Assembly: GCA_017505505.1 (NCBI GenBank)
Contig: JAFVPA010000036.1
Span: 1-18,650, forward strand
Source: Oscillospiraceae bacterium
GTDB lineage: Bacteria > Bacillota_A > Clostridia > Oscillospirales > Oscillospiraceae
DNA: 18,650 nt
Reading direction: 5' to 3'
Below, piece after piece: positions 6,448-13,384 of this stretch. The notes beneath the pieces are model-generated. The model was not told the origin of the DNA. It made no database searches and saw only the letters and a list, made by a program, of their open reading frames with translations. Positions within the stretch are counted from its first letter, which is position 1. Each line of letters opens with the position of its first letter. A program made the position numbers and the translations under genes.

Positions 6448-7003
6448 GCTGACGAACATTTCCCATCGCTATGGAGACCGCCCGGTGCTGAAGGACATTT
6501 CTCTTACATTGTCCCGTGGGCAAAGGCTTGCCCTCATGGGTCCCTCCGGCTGCGGTAAGACCACCCTTCTGCGGATCGCGCTTGGGCTGCTGAAGCCTGT
6601 TTTCGGTACGGTGGAGAATACTTTTGCCAAAACGGCTGTGGTGTTCCAGGAACCCCGGCTTCTGCCTTGGCGGACGGCACTGGAAAATGTGAATGCAGTG
6701 CTGTCGGATTCTCCCGCAACGGTGGAACAGGCCCGGAAGCAGCTGGCTCTTTTGGGGCTGGCAGATGCGGCGGACAAGTATCCCCGGGAGTTATCCGGCG
6801 GTATGCAGCAGCGCGTAGCCCTGGCCCGGGCTTTGGCCCTGGACGGGGACCTGCTGGTGCTGGATGAGCCCTTCAAGGCGATGGATGAAGCATTGCGCCG
6901 ATCGGTCATGGCCCAAGTGGCGACGACGCAGGCTGCCATTTTGCTGGTGACCCACGATGAAGCAGAAGCCGCAGCCCTGGGCTGTGAAATCATAAAGCTA
7001 TAA
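6440..7003 (+). CDS. ABC importer ATP-binding protein, compact form
   Basis: A 187-residue nucleotide-binding subunit. All core motifs are present: Walker A GPSGCGKTT (34-42), Q-loop VVFQEPRLLPW, signature LSGGMQQR, Walker B LLVLDEPF and the switch histidine in LLVTHDEAEA. It uses a GTG start inside the permease gene (8-base overlap). It is clearly shorter than usual ATPases of this family (about 240-260), ending soon after the H-loop and so lacking the C-terminal extension. A shortened beta-strand region between Walker A and the Q-loop is also apparent. No frameshift is visible: a strong terminator follows directly, so the short form looks genuine. Confidence 0.88.
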   Translation: MLKLTNISHRYGDRPVLKDISLTLSRGQRLALMGPSGCGKTTLLRIALGLLKPVFGTVENTFAKTAVVFQEPRLLPWRTALENVNAVLSDSPATVEQARKQLALLGLADAADKYPRELSGGMQQRVALARALALDGDLLVLDEPFKAMDEALRRSVMAQVATTQAAILLVTHDEAEAAALGCEIIKL

Positions 7004-7008
7004 AAACG

Positions 7009-7036
7009 ACCCGCCCGGAATATTCCGGGCGGGTTT
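7009..7036 (+). terminator. Intrinsic terminator of the ABC importer operon
   Basis: A perfect 26-bp palindrome (ACCCGCCCGGAAT and its complement, 7009-7034) is followed by a short T-rich tail (TTGTGT). An A-run precedes it, so it could also act on minus-strand transcripts arriving from the M42 peptidase gene. Confidence 0.85.
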
Positions 7037-7053
7037 GTGTATTTGAATAATGG

Positions 7054-7087
7054 TCGTAGGGACCGGCCTCCTAGCTGGTCCCTACGA
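7054..7087. repeat. 34-bp palindromic element, short form of the TGTAGGG family
   Basis: TCGTAGGGACC and GGTCCCTACGA are perfect 11-bp inverted ends around a 12-bp centre. It lies between two convergent transcription units and could also end the minus-strand operon. Confidence 0.65.
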
Positions 7088-7106
7088 TATGCGTTTAAGC
7101 GATGAT

Positions 7107-8147
7107 TTATACGTCCAGATATCCGCACAGTACCTTCAGCGTATTATACACCCCGTCAATGTGGCTGCGTTCGTAGCCGTGACTGGCGTACACGCCGGGG
7201 CCGATGAGGCCGTGGCGGATGTCGAAGCCGGCGCACAGGGTCACGTCCACGTCGGAGGAGTAGTGGGGATACACGTCCACCGCATAGTCGGCCCCGGTCT
7301 TTTTGGCGGCCTCGATGAGCTTGCCCACCACCTCGTAGCTGTAAGGGCCGGCGGAATCCTTGGCACAGATGGAGACCTGCCGTTCGGTGCAGGTCAGGCC
7401 TTCACCGACACAGCCCATGTCCACAGAGATAACCTCGGTGACACCCGCGGGAACAGAGGAGGCACCGCCGTGGCCCACCTCTTCGTAGACGGTGATGTGG
7501 ACATAGGTCCGGCGGCTGGGAATAATGCGGTTGTCGGACAGATACTTGGCGAAGCCCAGCAGGACACCCACACTGAGCTTGTCATCCAGAAAGCGGCTCT
7601 TGAGATAGCCGCTGGCGGTTCTTCTGGTCCGGGGCTCGAAGCAGACGAAGTCGCCGACCTCGATTCCCAGCTTGCGGACGTCTTCCGCAGAGCGTACATC
7701 CTCGTCCAGCACGATCTCTGTGGTGTCGAAGTCCCGCTTGGCGGTCTTGTAATCGGAGTTGACATGGACGGAAGCATTGATGAGCTGCAGTGTACCCTCA
7801 TAGATACGGCCGTCCCGGGTGTAAACCCTGGCGTTTTCTGCTTCGCCGTTTTCGGCCTGCATGCCGCCGATTTTGGTCAGCTGCAGGCGGCCGTCGCCTT
7901 TGATTCGGGCCACCATGCCACCCAGGGTGTCCACATGGGCTTCCAGCAGCAGGCCGTCTTCCGGATCGGCACCGCCCAGATCAACCAGTACGCCGCCCTT
8001 ATTGGTGATTTTGGCATCAAAGCCCAGATCCGCAAAGGCCTTTTGCACCCAAAGCGCAGCCTTCTTGGTAAAGCCCGCCGGGGAATCGATGGCGAGCACA
8101 GCGGCGGCCTGTTCCCAGGCCCAGTCCGCGTAAGAAAAGTTAATCAT
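7107..8147 (-). CDS. M42 family metallopeptidase (glutamyl/tetrahedral aminopeptidase-like)
   Basis: A 346-residue cytosolic dinuclear-metal aminopeptidase of the M42 family, which forms large dodecameric shells that trim peptides. Candidate metal and catalytic residues are all present: His71 and Asp73 in LLEAHVDTLGG, Asp188 in FLDDKLSVG, Glu222-Glu223 in VYEEVGHGG, Asp243 in SVDMG and His329 in GYERSH. Length is normal. The start is supported by AGGAGG, which lies inside the end of the upstream DUF218 gene; the two genes overlap by 8 bases and are probably coupled. Substrate specificity within M42 cannot be read from the sequence. Confidence 0.9.
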   Translation of the reverse strand: MINFSYADWAWEQAAAVLAIDSPAGFTKKAALWVQKAFADLGFDAKITNKGGVLVDLGGADPEDGLLLEAHVDTLGGMVARIKGDGRLQLTKIGGMQAENGEAENARVYTRDGRIYEGTLQLINASVHVNSDYKTAKRDFDTTEIVLDEDVRSAEDVRKLGIEVGDFVCFEPRTRRTASGYLKSRFLDDKLSVGVLLGFAKYLSDNRIIPSRRTYVHITVYEEVGHGGASSVPAGVTEVISVDMGCVGEGLTCTERQVSICAKDSAGPYSYEVVGKLIEAAKKTGADYAVDVYPHYSSDVDVTLCAGFDIRHGLIGPGVYASHGYERSHIDGVYNTLKVLCGYLDV

Positions 8148-8931
8148 ATTGTCCTCCTAACAGCAGGTAGTGCCAGACTCCGGCCACTTCCCGCATGAAA
8201 TGGTTGATCCGCTGGCCCCAGCGGCTTGTCCGGGCAGGGATGCCCACGAATTCCACATCGCAGGCTTTGGCAAACAGGCTGGCCCGGAACAGGTGGTATT
8301 CGCTGGACAGGACACCCAGCTTCGCGGGGCGCTGCCCGGTCTTCTCTTCAATAAGATCCAGGGTGAAATTCATATTTTCCCAGGTGGAGGTGGCATCATC
8401 CTCAATCCACAGCCGGTGAGGGTCGATGCCCAGAGCGACCAGCTCCCGGTACATGCATTCGGCTTCGGTGATGGGCTCGTCAGAACCCTGTCCTCCGGAG
8501 AGCACGGCGGTGACGTAGGGGTGGGCCTCCAGATATTTGTAAGCGGCGCAGATCCGGTCCCACAGGGAAACGGAAGGGCCGTTTTTGTTGACTTTTGCCC
8601 CCAAAACTACGATGTAGTCCACAGGCACACCCAGATCACCGAAGCTGGCCTTGATGATGATGGCTTCCGTGATGCCTACTACCAACAGTCCCACGATCAA
8701 TATTGCGGTGAAGATCCGAATGGTGAGTTTGGCAAAGGCCGGATATCTTAGCCCAATAAGGGGCACGAAGCTGTAAAATAAGATCAGCAGGATCAGACAG
8801 ACGCATACCAGGGCGGAAAAACTGTAGCCCGGGATGCAGAATTTTAAGAAAACGGCAAGGCCGGACAGCAGAGCGCAGACAATCAGCGCCACGATCCGCC
8901 CGGGGCCCAGCAGGGATAAAAGGGGTTTCAT
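8140..8931 (-). CDS. DUF218/YdcF-like membrane protein
   Basis: A 263-residue protein. Its first 95 residues hold three hydrophobic segments (about 10-35, 38-60 and 70-93), and the rest is a soluble DUF218 domain of the SanA/YdcF type. Motifs of the family are visible: DYIVVLGAKV, AVLSGGQGSDEPITEA, DDATSTWENM and LSSEYHLFRASLFAK. Relatives such as SanA and ElyC are linked to cell-envelope integrity and lipid-carrier or peptidoglycan metabolism, but the reaction is not settled. GGGAGG seven bases upstream supports the ATG. It is first in a two-gene minus-strand unit with the M42 peptidase. Confidence 0.86.
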   Translation of the reverse strand: MKPLLSLLGPGRIVALIVCALLSGLAVFLKFCIPGYSFSALVCVCLILLILFYSFVPLIGLRYPAFAKLTIRIFTAILIVGLLVVGITEAIIIKASFGDLGVPVDYIVVLGAKVNKNGPSVSLWDRICAAYKYLEAHPYVTAVLSGGQGSDEPITEAECMYRELVALGIDPHRLWIEDDATSTWENMNFTLDLIEEKTGQRPAKLGVLSSEYHLFRASLFAKACDVEFVGIPARTSRWGQRINHFMREVAGVWHYLLLGGQYD

Positions 8932-8988
8932 ATAAGCCTCCCATGAGGATGTAAATTATCGTTTATCGCACTGGCGCGGTAGCGCCCA

Positions 8989-9140
8989 ATGCCTTCCCCT
9001 TTGGGGAAGGTGGCAGCCCAAAGGGCTGACGGAAGAGGTATTTCTGCGGTGCGTTTTCGCCGAAAGCCAGTAATTGTTCAAACATCATTCCGCACCTCTC
9101 CCGCCCCCTTCGGGGGCACCCTCCCCAAAGGGGAGGGCAT
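8989..9140. repeat. 152-bp inverted-repeat element, CTTCCCC/GGGGAAG family
   Basis: The ends are near-perfect inverted repeats (ATGCCTTCCCC ... GGGGAGGGCAT). Each end folds on itself: CTTCCCCTTTGGGGAAG on the left, CTCCCCAAAGGGGAG on the right. Each is followed inward by a second small hairpin (CAGCCCAAAGGGCTG; GCCCCCTTCGGGGGC) and then an inward GAGGTG-like text. The size and layout are those of a MITE-like non-coding element. A related copy lies at 11207-11371. The 455-bp gap 8932-9386 contains only this, the element at 9237 and a short AT-rich stretch with the inverted repeat GATAAA/TTTATC (9150-9167). Confidence 0.8.
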
Positions 9141-9236
9141 TAGGGTGCTAGATAAACTACAATTTATCTTACCACATTCCGTCAAAGAAAACAAGCCGCC
9201 CCGGTCGGGGAATGTCGCGAAGCTAACAGAACGCAA

Positions 9237-9340
9237 TGTAGGGCGGGGTCCTGACCCCGCCGGGCAGTTCCGAGTTTTGAGCGGTAGACCTGACGCTCAG
9301 ACTTCGGTACTGCCCGGCGGAGGCAGGCCTCCGCCCTACA
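9237..9340. repeat. 104-bp palindromic element, TGTAGGG family
   Basis: The element begins TGTAGGGCGG and ends CCGCCCTACA. Each end contains its own hairpin (GGCGGGGTCCTGACCCCGCC; GGCGGAGGCAGGCCTCCGCC), then CGGGCAGT and ACTGCCCG as inner inverted repeats. It lies 46 bases beyond the thrS stop and may serve as its terminator. Confidence 0.78.
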
Positions 9341-9386
9341 GTTTCTTTCACAATAGTATCACGCAGGGGTGACGGATAAGGAGATC

Positions 9387-11183
9387 TTACACCTCTTTGC
9401 TCTTGGTGGCAATCTCCATCAGGCACTTGGCGATGAAGGCATCGGGAGTCATGGCACCCAGGTCCTCGCCCTTACGGGTACGGACGGAAACGGTGCCGTT
9501 CTCCATATCCCGGTCGCCGATGACCAGCATATAGGGGATCTTCTGCATCTGGGCTTCGCGGATCTTGTAGCCCAGCTTCTCGCTGCGGCAGTCGGTTTCC
9601 GCGTGGATGTTCAGGGCGTTCAGCTTTTCGGCCAGCTCCTTGGCATACTCGTGGGCCCGGTCGGTGATAGGCAGGACCTTGACCTGAGTGGGCATCATCC
9701 ACAGGGGCAGGGCACCTGCGTAGCGCTCGATCAGATAAGCCAGAGTACGCTCGTAGCAGCCCAGAGAGGTGCGGTGCAGGATATAGGGACGCTTCTTCTG
9801 ACCGTCGGAGTCGGTGTATTCCATACCGAACTGCTCAGCCAGCAGCTGGTCCACCTGGATGGTGACGATGGTGTCTTCCTTGCCGAAGACGTTCTTATAC
9901 TGGATATCCAGCTTGGGGCCGTAGAAGGCGGCCTCGTCGATGCCGATGGTGTATTCCACGTTCAGATCATCCAGGATCTTGCCCATAATGCTCTGCGCCT
10001 CGTCCCACTGCTCGGGGGTGCCGATATACTTGGTGCCGGCCTTGGCGGGATCCCACTGGGAGAAGCGGAAGGAACAGTTTTCCAGCATACCCACGGTATC
10101 CAGGCAGTACTTTGCCAGCTCCAGGCAGCCCTTGAACTCGTCCTCCAGCTGGTCGGGACGCAGCATGATGTGGCCCTCGGAGATGGTGAACTGGCGGACA
10201 CGGATCAGACCGTGCATCTCGCCGGAATCCTCGTTGCGGAACAGGGTAGAGGTCTCGCCCAAACGCATGGGCAGGTCACGGTAGCTGCGGGCCCGGTTCA
10301 GATATGCCTGATACTGGAAGGGACAGGTCATGGGCCGCAGGGCGAAGCATTCCTTGCTCTCATCATTGGGGTCGCCCAGAACGAACATGCCGTCCAGATA
10401 GTGGTCCCAGTGGCCGGAGATCTTGTACAGGTCGGACTTTGCCATCAGAGGGGTCTTGGTCAGCAGATAGCCGCGCTTCTGCTCTTCATCCTCCACCCAG
10501 CGCTGCAGGGTCTGGATGACACGGGCACCCTTGGGCAGCAGGATGGGCAGGCCCTGGCCGATCTCTTCCACCGTAGTGAAGAATTCCAGTTCACGGCCCA
10601 GCTTGTTGTGGTCCCGCTTCAGGGCTTCTTCCTGCTGCTTCAGATAGGCATCCAGCTCGTCCTTGCTGGGGAAGCCGATGCCGTAGATCCGCTGCAGCAT
10701 CTTACGGTTGGAGTCGCCACGCCAGTAAGCGCCGCAGGATTTGGTCAGCTTGAAGCCGTTGTGGCGCAGGCGGCCGGTGTGGTCCAGGTGGGGACCGGCG
10801 CACAGGTCGGTGAATTCACCCTGGGTGTAGAAGGAAATGACGGCATCTTCGGGCAGGTCTTCGATGAGCTCCTTCTTATAGGGCTCGTTGTTGGCCTCGG
10901 CCCAGGCAATGGCCTCCTCACGGGACTTCTCGCTGCGCTCCAGCTTGATGCGCTCCTTGACGATCTTCTTCATCTCGGCTTCGATCTTGGTCAGATGCTC
11001 GGGAGTGAAGGAGAAGGGAGCGTCAAAGTCGTAGTACCAGCCCTCGTCGATGGCGGGGCCGATGGCCAGCTGGACCTCGGGCCACAGGCGCTTGACGGCC
11101 TGGGCCATCACATGGGAGCTGGTGTGCCAGAAGGTTTTGCGGTATTCGGGATTTTCAAAGGTGTACAGGTTTGCTTCGGACAT
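9387..11183 (-). CDS. thrS: Threonyl-tRNA synthetase lacking the N-terminal TGS domain
   Basis: A 598-residue class II synthetase that charges tRNA-Thr. The editing domain starts almost at once, with HTSSH (His20, His24) and the later DLCAGPH. The catalytic core shows MTCPFQY with the zinc-ligand cysteine, RNEDSGEMHGLIRVRQF (motif 2 and a zinc-ligand histidine), HRTSLGCYER (motif 3) and the anticodon-binding end with KIREAQ and IGDRD. Bacterial ThrRS is usually about 640 residues because of an N-terminal TGS domain of about 60 residues, which is absent here. The open frame continues 97 codons upstream, but that stretch is T-box leader and a repeat, so the ATG at 11183, preceded by AAGGAGG, is the real start. 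Expression is controlled by the T-box leader upstream. Confidence 0.95.
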   Translation of the reverse strand: MSEANLYTFENPEYRKTFWHTSSHVMAQAVKRLWPEVQLAIGPAIDEGWYYDFDAPFSFTPEHLTKIEAEMKKIVKERIKLERSEKSREEAIAWAEANNEPYKKELIEDLPEDAVISFYTQGEFTDLCAGPHLDHTGRLRHNGFKLTKSCGAYWRGDSNRKMLQRIYGIGFPSKDELDAYLKQQEEALKRDHNKLGRELEFFTTVEEIGQGLPILLPKGARVIQTLQRWVEDEEQKRGYLLTKTPLMAKSDLYKISGHWDHYLDGMFVLGDPNDESKECFALRPMTCPFQYQAYLNRARSYRDLPMRLGETSTLFRNEDSGEMHGLIRVRQFTISEGHIMLRPDQLEDEFKGCLELAKYCLDTVGMLENCSFRFSQWDPAKAGTKYIGTPEQWDEAQSIMGKILDDLNVEYTIGIDEAAFYGPKLDIQYKNVFGKEDTIVTIQVDQLLAEQFGMEYTDSDGQKKRPYILHRTSLGCYERTLAYLIERYAGALPLWMMPTQVKVLPITDRAHEYAKELAEKLNALNIHAETDCRSEKLGYKIREAQMQKIPYMLVIGDRDMENGTVSVRTRKGEDLGAMTPDAFIAKCLMEIATKSKEV

Positions 11184-11206
11184 GATGATTACCTCCTTGG
11201 TGTGAT

Positions 11207-11371
11207 AAGCCTTCTCCTTGAGGAGAAGGTGCCCCGAAGGGGCGGATGAGGTGTAGTTGCGCGACGTATGCAATGGTACGAATTCGCCGAAATGAGAAGA
11301 GAAAAGGACCACCCTGCCGCACACCTCATCAGTCAGCTCGCGCTGACAGCTTCTCCTCAAGGAGAAGCCTT
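11207..11371. repeat. 165-bp inverted-repeat element inside the thrS leader
   Basis: The ends AAGCCTTCTCC and GGAGAAGCCTT are inverted (one mismatch), and each continues into a hairpin (CTTCTCCTTGAGGAGAAG on both sides), then smaller ones (GCCCCGAAGGGGC; GTCAGCTCGCGCTGAC) and an inward GATGAGGTGT on both arms. It shares its layout and an internal TTCGCCGAAA with the element at 8989. It sits between the T-box terminator and the thrS start codon, so every full-length thrS mRNA must carry it. Confidence 0.8.
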
Positions 11372-11384
11372 TGGGGCAGGCAAT

Positions 11385-11420
11385 AAAAAAGTCCCACCCC
11401 CTGACGAAACAGGGGTGGGA
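11385..11420 (-). terminator. T-box-controlled terminator of thrS
   Basis: On the minus strand TCCCACCCC pairs with GGGGTGGGA around a short loop, followed by CTTTTTT. It comes directly after the T-box sequence, which can form the competing antiterminator. Confidence 0.9.
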
Positions 11421-11629
11421 TACGAAATGTATTCCACGGTTCCACCCTGGTTGCCCTGCGAAAGGCAGAGCCACTCATTGACGCTTTAACGGGCGTACCC
11501 GGCCGGGCATTTCTTCCCGGCGGCTCGGAAGTGGTATCGCCTGCGGCAGGGGTACGGATGCCTTGCACCATGTGGCACCCTCTCTGAGAATCTTACCGGA
11601 AGCGCGTGTCTTCGTCACAGCTTTTTACT
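11385..11629 (-). ncRNA. T-box leader RNA of thrS
   Basis: Read on the minus strand, the leader holds the T-box sequence AGGGTGGAACCGTGG (11448-11434), which pairs with the uncharged tRNA acceptor end, and ends in a terminator. The 5' part is Stem I, with AGAGAG near 11583 and CTTCCGAG after the specifier region, both typical. ACC at 11535-11533, set in ATACCACTTCC, is the likely specifier codon and fits threonine. Uncharged tRNA-Thr should stabilise the antiterminator and switch thrS on. The 5' boundary is inferred from the promoter. Confidence 0.92.
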
Positions 11630-11635
11630 ACTGAA

Positions 11636-11664
11636 AAAATATCACAAAAATTTTTGAAAGTCAA
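11636..11664 (-). promoter_or_regulatory. Promoter of the thrS leader
   Basis: On the minus strand TTGACT (11664-11659) and TATTTT (11641-11636) are 17 bp apart, with TGA just before the -10. Transcription would start near 11629, a few bases before the T-box Stem I. Confidence 0.7.
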
Positions 11665-11765
11665 TGCCTTTCCCGGCGAAACCGGGCAGTCGAAAGTCCA
11701 AATGTTTGGCCGAAATCAGGCCTCCGGTTGTCCATAACGCCGAAGTAACCATAATTCCCATCAAG

Positions 11766-11869
11766 TTACATAACCTGACACCTTATGTAAACAATTGTAA
11801 CTGTTCGACACCAGATATCGTGGAGGTCAGACGGAAAACGACCAATATCCAGAGGGTGGGTTTACATAA
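11766..11869. promoter_or_regulatory. Three TTACATAA boxes between divergent thrS and the YabE-like gene
   Basis: TTACATAA occurs at 11766-11773, as its exact complement TTATGTAA at 11783-11790, and again at 11862-11869. The first two form a perfect 8-bp inverted repeat with a 9-bp spacer, a form typical of a dimeric regulator site. They lie upstream of both divergent promoters, about 60 bp from the YabE-like -35 and 100 bp from the thrS -35. The regulator is unknown. Confidence 0.5.
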
Positions 11870-11926
11870 TTTGTGGAACATTTTAGTGTCAAAAGTTGCG
11901 GAAAAATGTAAAAAACAAAGAAAAGC

Positions 11927-11954
11927 TTGACTTTTTGAAACAAAATGATATAAT
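11927..11954 (+). promoter_or_regulatory. Promoter of the YabE-like gene
   Basis: TTGACT (11927-11932) and TATAAT (11949-11954) are 16 bp apart with TGA before the -10 and an A-rich stretch upstream. Transcription would start near 11961. This places the promoter inside the longest open frame and rules out its upstream start. Confidence 0.85.
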
Positions 11955-11973
11955 AGGCACATCCAAAAGATAC

Positions 11974-12015
11974 CACGCATACAAATGTAACTTTTTGATA
12001 CAAAAGGTTTGCGTG
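11974..12015 (+). other. Hairpin in the YabE-like gene leader
   Basis: CACGCA (11974-11979) pairs with TGCGTG (12010-12015) across an AT-rich loop, within the roughly 90-base untranslated leader. The loop and flank hold two TGATAC copies. A regulatory role is possible but the stem is short. Confidence 0.35.
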
Positions 12016-12051
12016 ATACTTTTGCAACTGATTTACCGGGAGGATGCCGCC

Positions 12052-13119
12052 ATGAAAAAGCCCAGATCGAAAGCATACAGGAGAAGAGCGTGGGCTGTGC
12101 GGCTGTATGTGGCGCTGTTGAGTACCATCCTGGTGCTGTCTCTGACGGCCCTGCTGACCCAGACGGCCTTTGCCACCACTTACGTCATCACTGACGGAGA
12201 CCGGGTGGTGACCTATACCTCCTTCGCCACGGACCCTGCTGAAGTGCTGGGCCGGGCCGGGGTGGATTTAAGCGAGCGGGACACCTTTACCACGGAGCCC
12301 GTGGAGGGGGCGGAAGCCATCACCGTCCGCCGGGCCCGTTCCGTTACCATCCGGCACCATGGGAAGACCACGGCGACCACCAGCTATGGCGAGACGGCAG
12401 GGGAGCTGCTGCAGCGCCTGGGGCTGGCTGTGTCCGGAGAGGACGTGGTCTCCCATGGTTTGGACGAAGCGGTCTATGACGGCATGGTGCTGTCCATCGA
12501 CCGCACGGAAACGGTCCGGGAAGTATTCACCACTACCGTGCCCCACAGTGTCAGCCGCTGCAGCGATACCGCGATTCCAGCAGGTATTGAGGAAATTCTG
12601 GTGGAGGGCATCGATGGCGAAGTATTGTGCAGTGCCGATGTTACTTACCTGAATGGAAAAGAAATCAGCCGGACCGTGGTCTCCGAGACTGTGACCCGAA
12701 CCCCGGTTACGGAAGTCATCGGTGTGGGCACCGGGAAAGCACCCGAAACGGTGGATCCCAACGCCATGCCGGTCATCGGGGACGGTTACATAACCCTTCC
12801 CACGGGGGAGGTCCTGACCTATACCCATTCCGACACCGTCCGGGCCACGGCCTACACCCACACGGACAAGGGCTGCGATACCATTACGGCCACCGGCACC
12901 ACCGTCCGCTGGGGCACCGTGGCGGTGGATCCCCGGTACATCCCCTATGGCACCCGGATGTTCATTGTCGCCAGCGACGGCTCCTACATCTACGGCCTGG
13001 CCACCGCCGAGGACTGCGGCGGCGATATCAAAGGCGACCGGATGGACCTGTATATGCCCACCTACGAACAGTGCCGGGAATTCGGGCGCAGAAGATGCAC
13101 CCTGTATTTCCTGGGCTGA
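12052..13119 (+). CDS. YabE-like cell-wall protein (DUF348-DUF348-G5-3D)
   Basis: A 355-residue exported or membrane-anchored protein. A basic N-terminus and one hydrophobic segment (about 15-41) are followed by two DUF348 repeats (about 44-85 and 90-145, both with the LLxxxG(V/L) pattern). A G5 domain follows (about 150-225, with IPAGIEEILVEGIDGEV) and a C-terminal 3D domain (about 262-355). The 3D aspartates are seen in VAVDP and EDCGGDIKGDRMDLYM. The 3D domain is shared with MltA/Sps-type lytic transglycosylases, so it likely remodels peptidoglycan, as proposed for B. subtilis YabE and resuscitation-promoting factor relatives. I chose the ATG at 12052, after GGGAGG, because the promoter lies downstream of the longer frame's start. 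rsmA follows, as in the yabE-rnmV-rsmA order of Bacillus, but without rnmV. Confidence 0.9.
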   Translation: MKKPRSKAYRRRAWAVRLYVALLSTILVLSLTALLTQTAFATTYVITDGDRVVTYTSFATDPAEVLGRAGVDLSERDTFTTEPVEGAEAITVRRARSVTIRHHGKTTATTSYGETAGELLQRLGLAVSGEDVVSHGLDEAVYDGMVLSIDRTETVREVFTTTVPHSVSRCSDTAIPAGIEEILVEGIDGEVLCSADVTYLNGKEISRTVVSETVTRTPVTEVIGVGTGKAPETVDPNAMPVIGDGYITLPTGEVLTYTHSDTVRATAYTHTDKGCDTITATGTTVRWGTVAVDPRYIPYGTRMFIVASDGSYIYGLATAEDCGGDIKGDRMDLYMPTYEQCREFGRRRCTLYFLG

Positions 13120-13148
13120 TAAATTGTAGTTTCTCTCAGGAAGACCAA

Positions 13149-13285
13149 TGTAGGGGCGGATTTTTAATCCGCCCTAAACGTAGCGATAATTGCGTATCCA
13201 AATCAACGTGATTGGCATCTATTTTGAAAAATCGAAACGCTCAGTTTGGGAAAAGTTGAGGGAGGATTGAAAATCCTCCCCTACA
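13149..13285. repeat. 137-bp palindromic element, TGTAGGGG family
   Basis: The ends TGTAGGGG and CCCCTACA are perfect inverted repeats. Each continues as its own hairpin: GGCGGATTTTTAATCCGCC on the left, GGAGGATTGAAAATCCTCC on the right. The centre is AT-rich and has no coding sense. It is the longest and most AT-rich member of the family in the window. It fills most of the gap between the YabE-like gene and rsmA. Confidence 0.75.
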
Positions 13286-13330
13286 ATGGAGTATGGTATT
13301 CATTAAGAAAAACGATAATTTACATTTCCA

Positions 13331-13359
13331 TTGCAAAACCGCTGTTCTTTTGGTATGAT
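13331..13359 (+). promoter_or_regulatory. Promoter of rsmA
   Basis: TTGCAA (13331-13336) and TATGAT (13354-13359) are 17 bp apart, giving a start near 13366 and a leader of about 19 bases. This fixes the rsmA start codon at 13385 instead of the upstream ATG at 13331. Confidence 0.7.
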
Positions 13360-13384
13360 ATCCGAAAGAAAGGCGGTTCTTTTT

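Noticed and set aside
8989..9372. A 127-codon plus-strand open frame
   Set aside because: It consists of two palindromic repeat elements and has no sensible protein content.
9369..11249. A 626-codon plus-strand open frame opposite thrS
   Set aside because: It is antisense to a clear ThrRS gene. Its composition (Gly, Gln, Leu, Val, His rich) is what GC-biased third positions of the opposite strand produce, and it has no recognisable motif.
11184..11474. A 97-codon N-terminal extension of thrS
   Set aside because: It covers a repeat element, the T-box terminator and the T-box sequence, and does not resemble a TGS domain. A strong ribosome site precedes the ATG at 11183.
11896..12051. A 52-codon N-terminal extension of the YabE-like protein
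   Set aside because: A good promoter (11927-11954) lies inside it, and the ATG at 12052 has a proper ribosome site followed by a signal-anchor.
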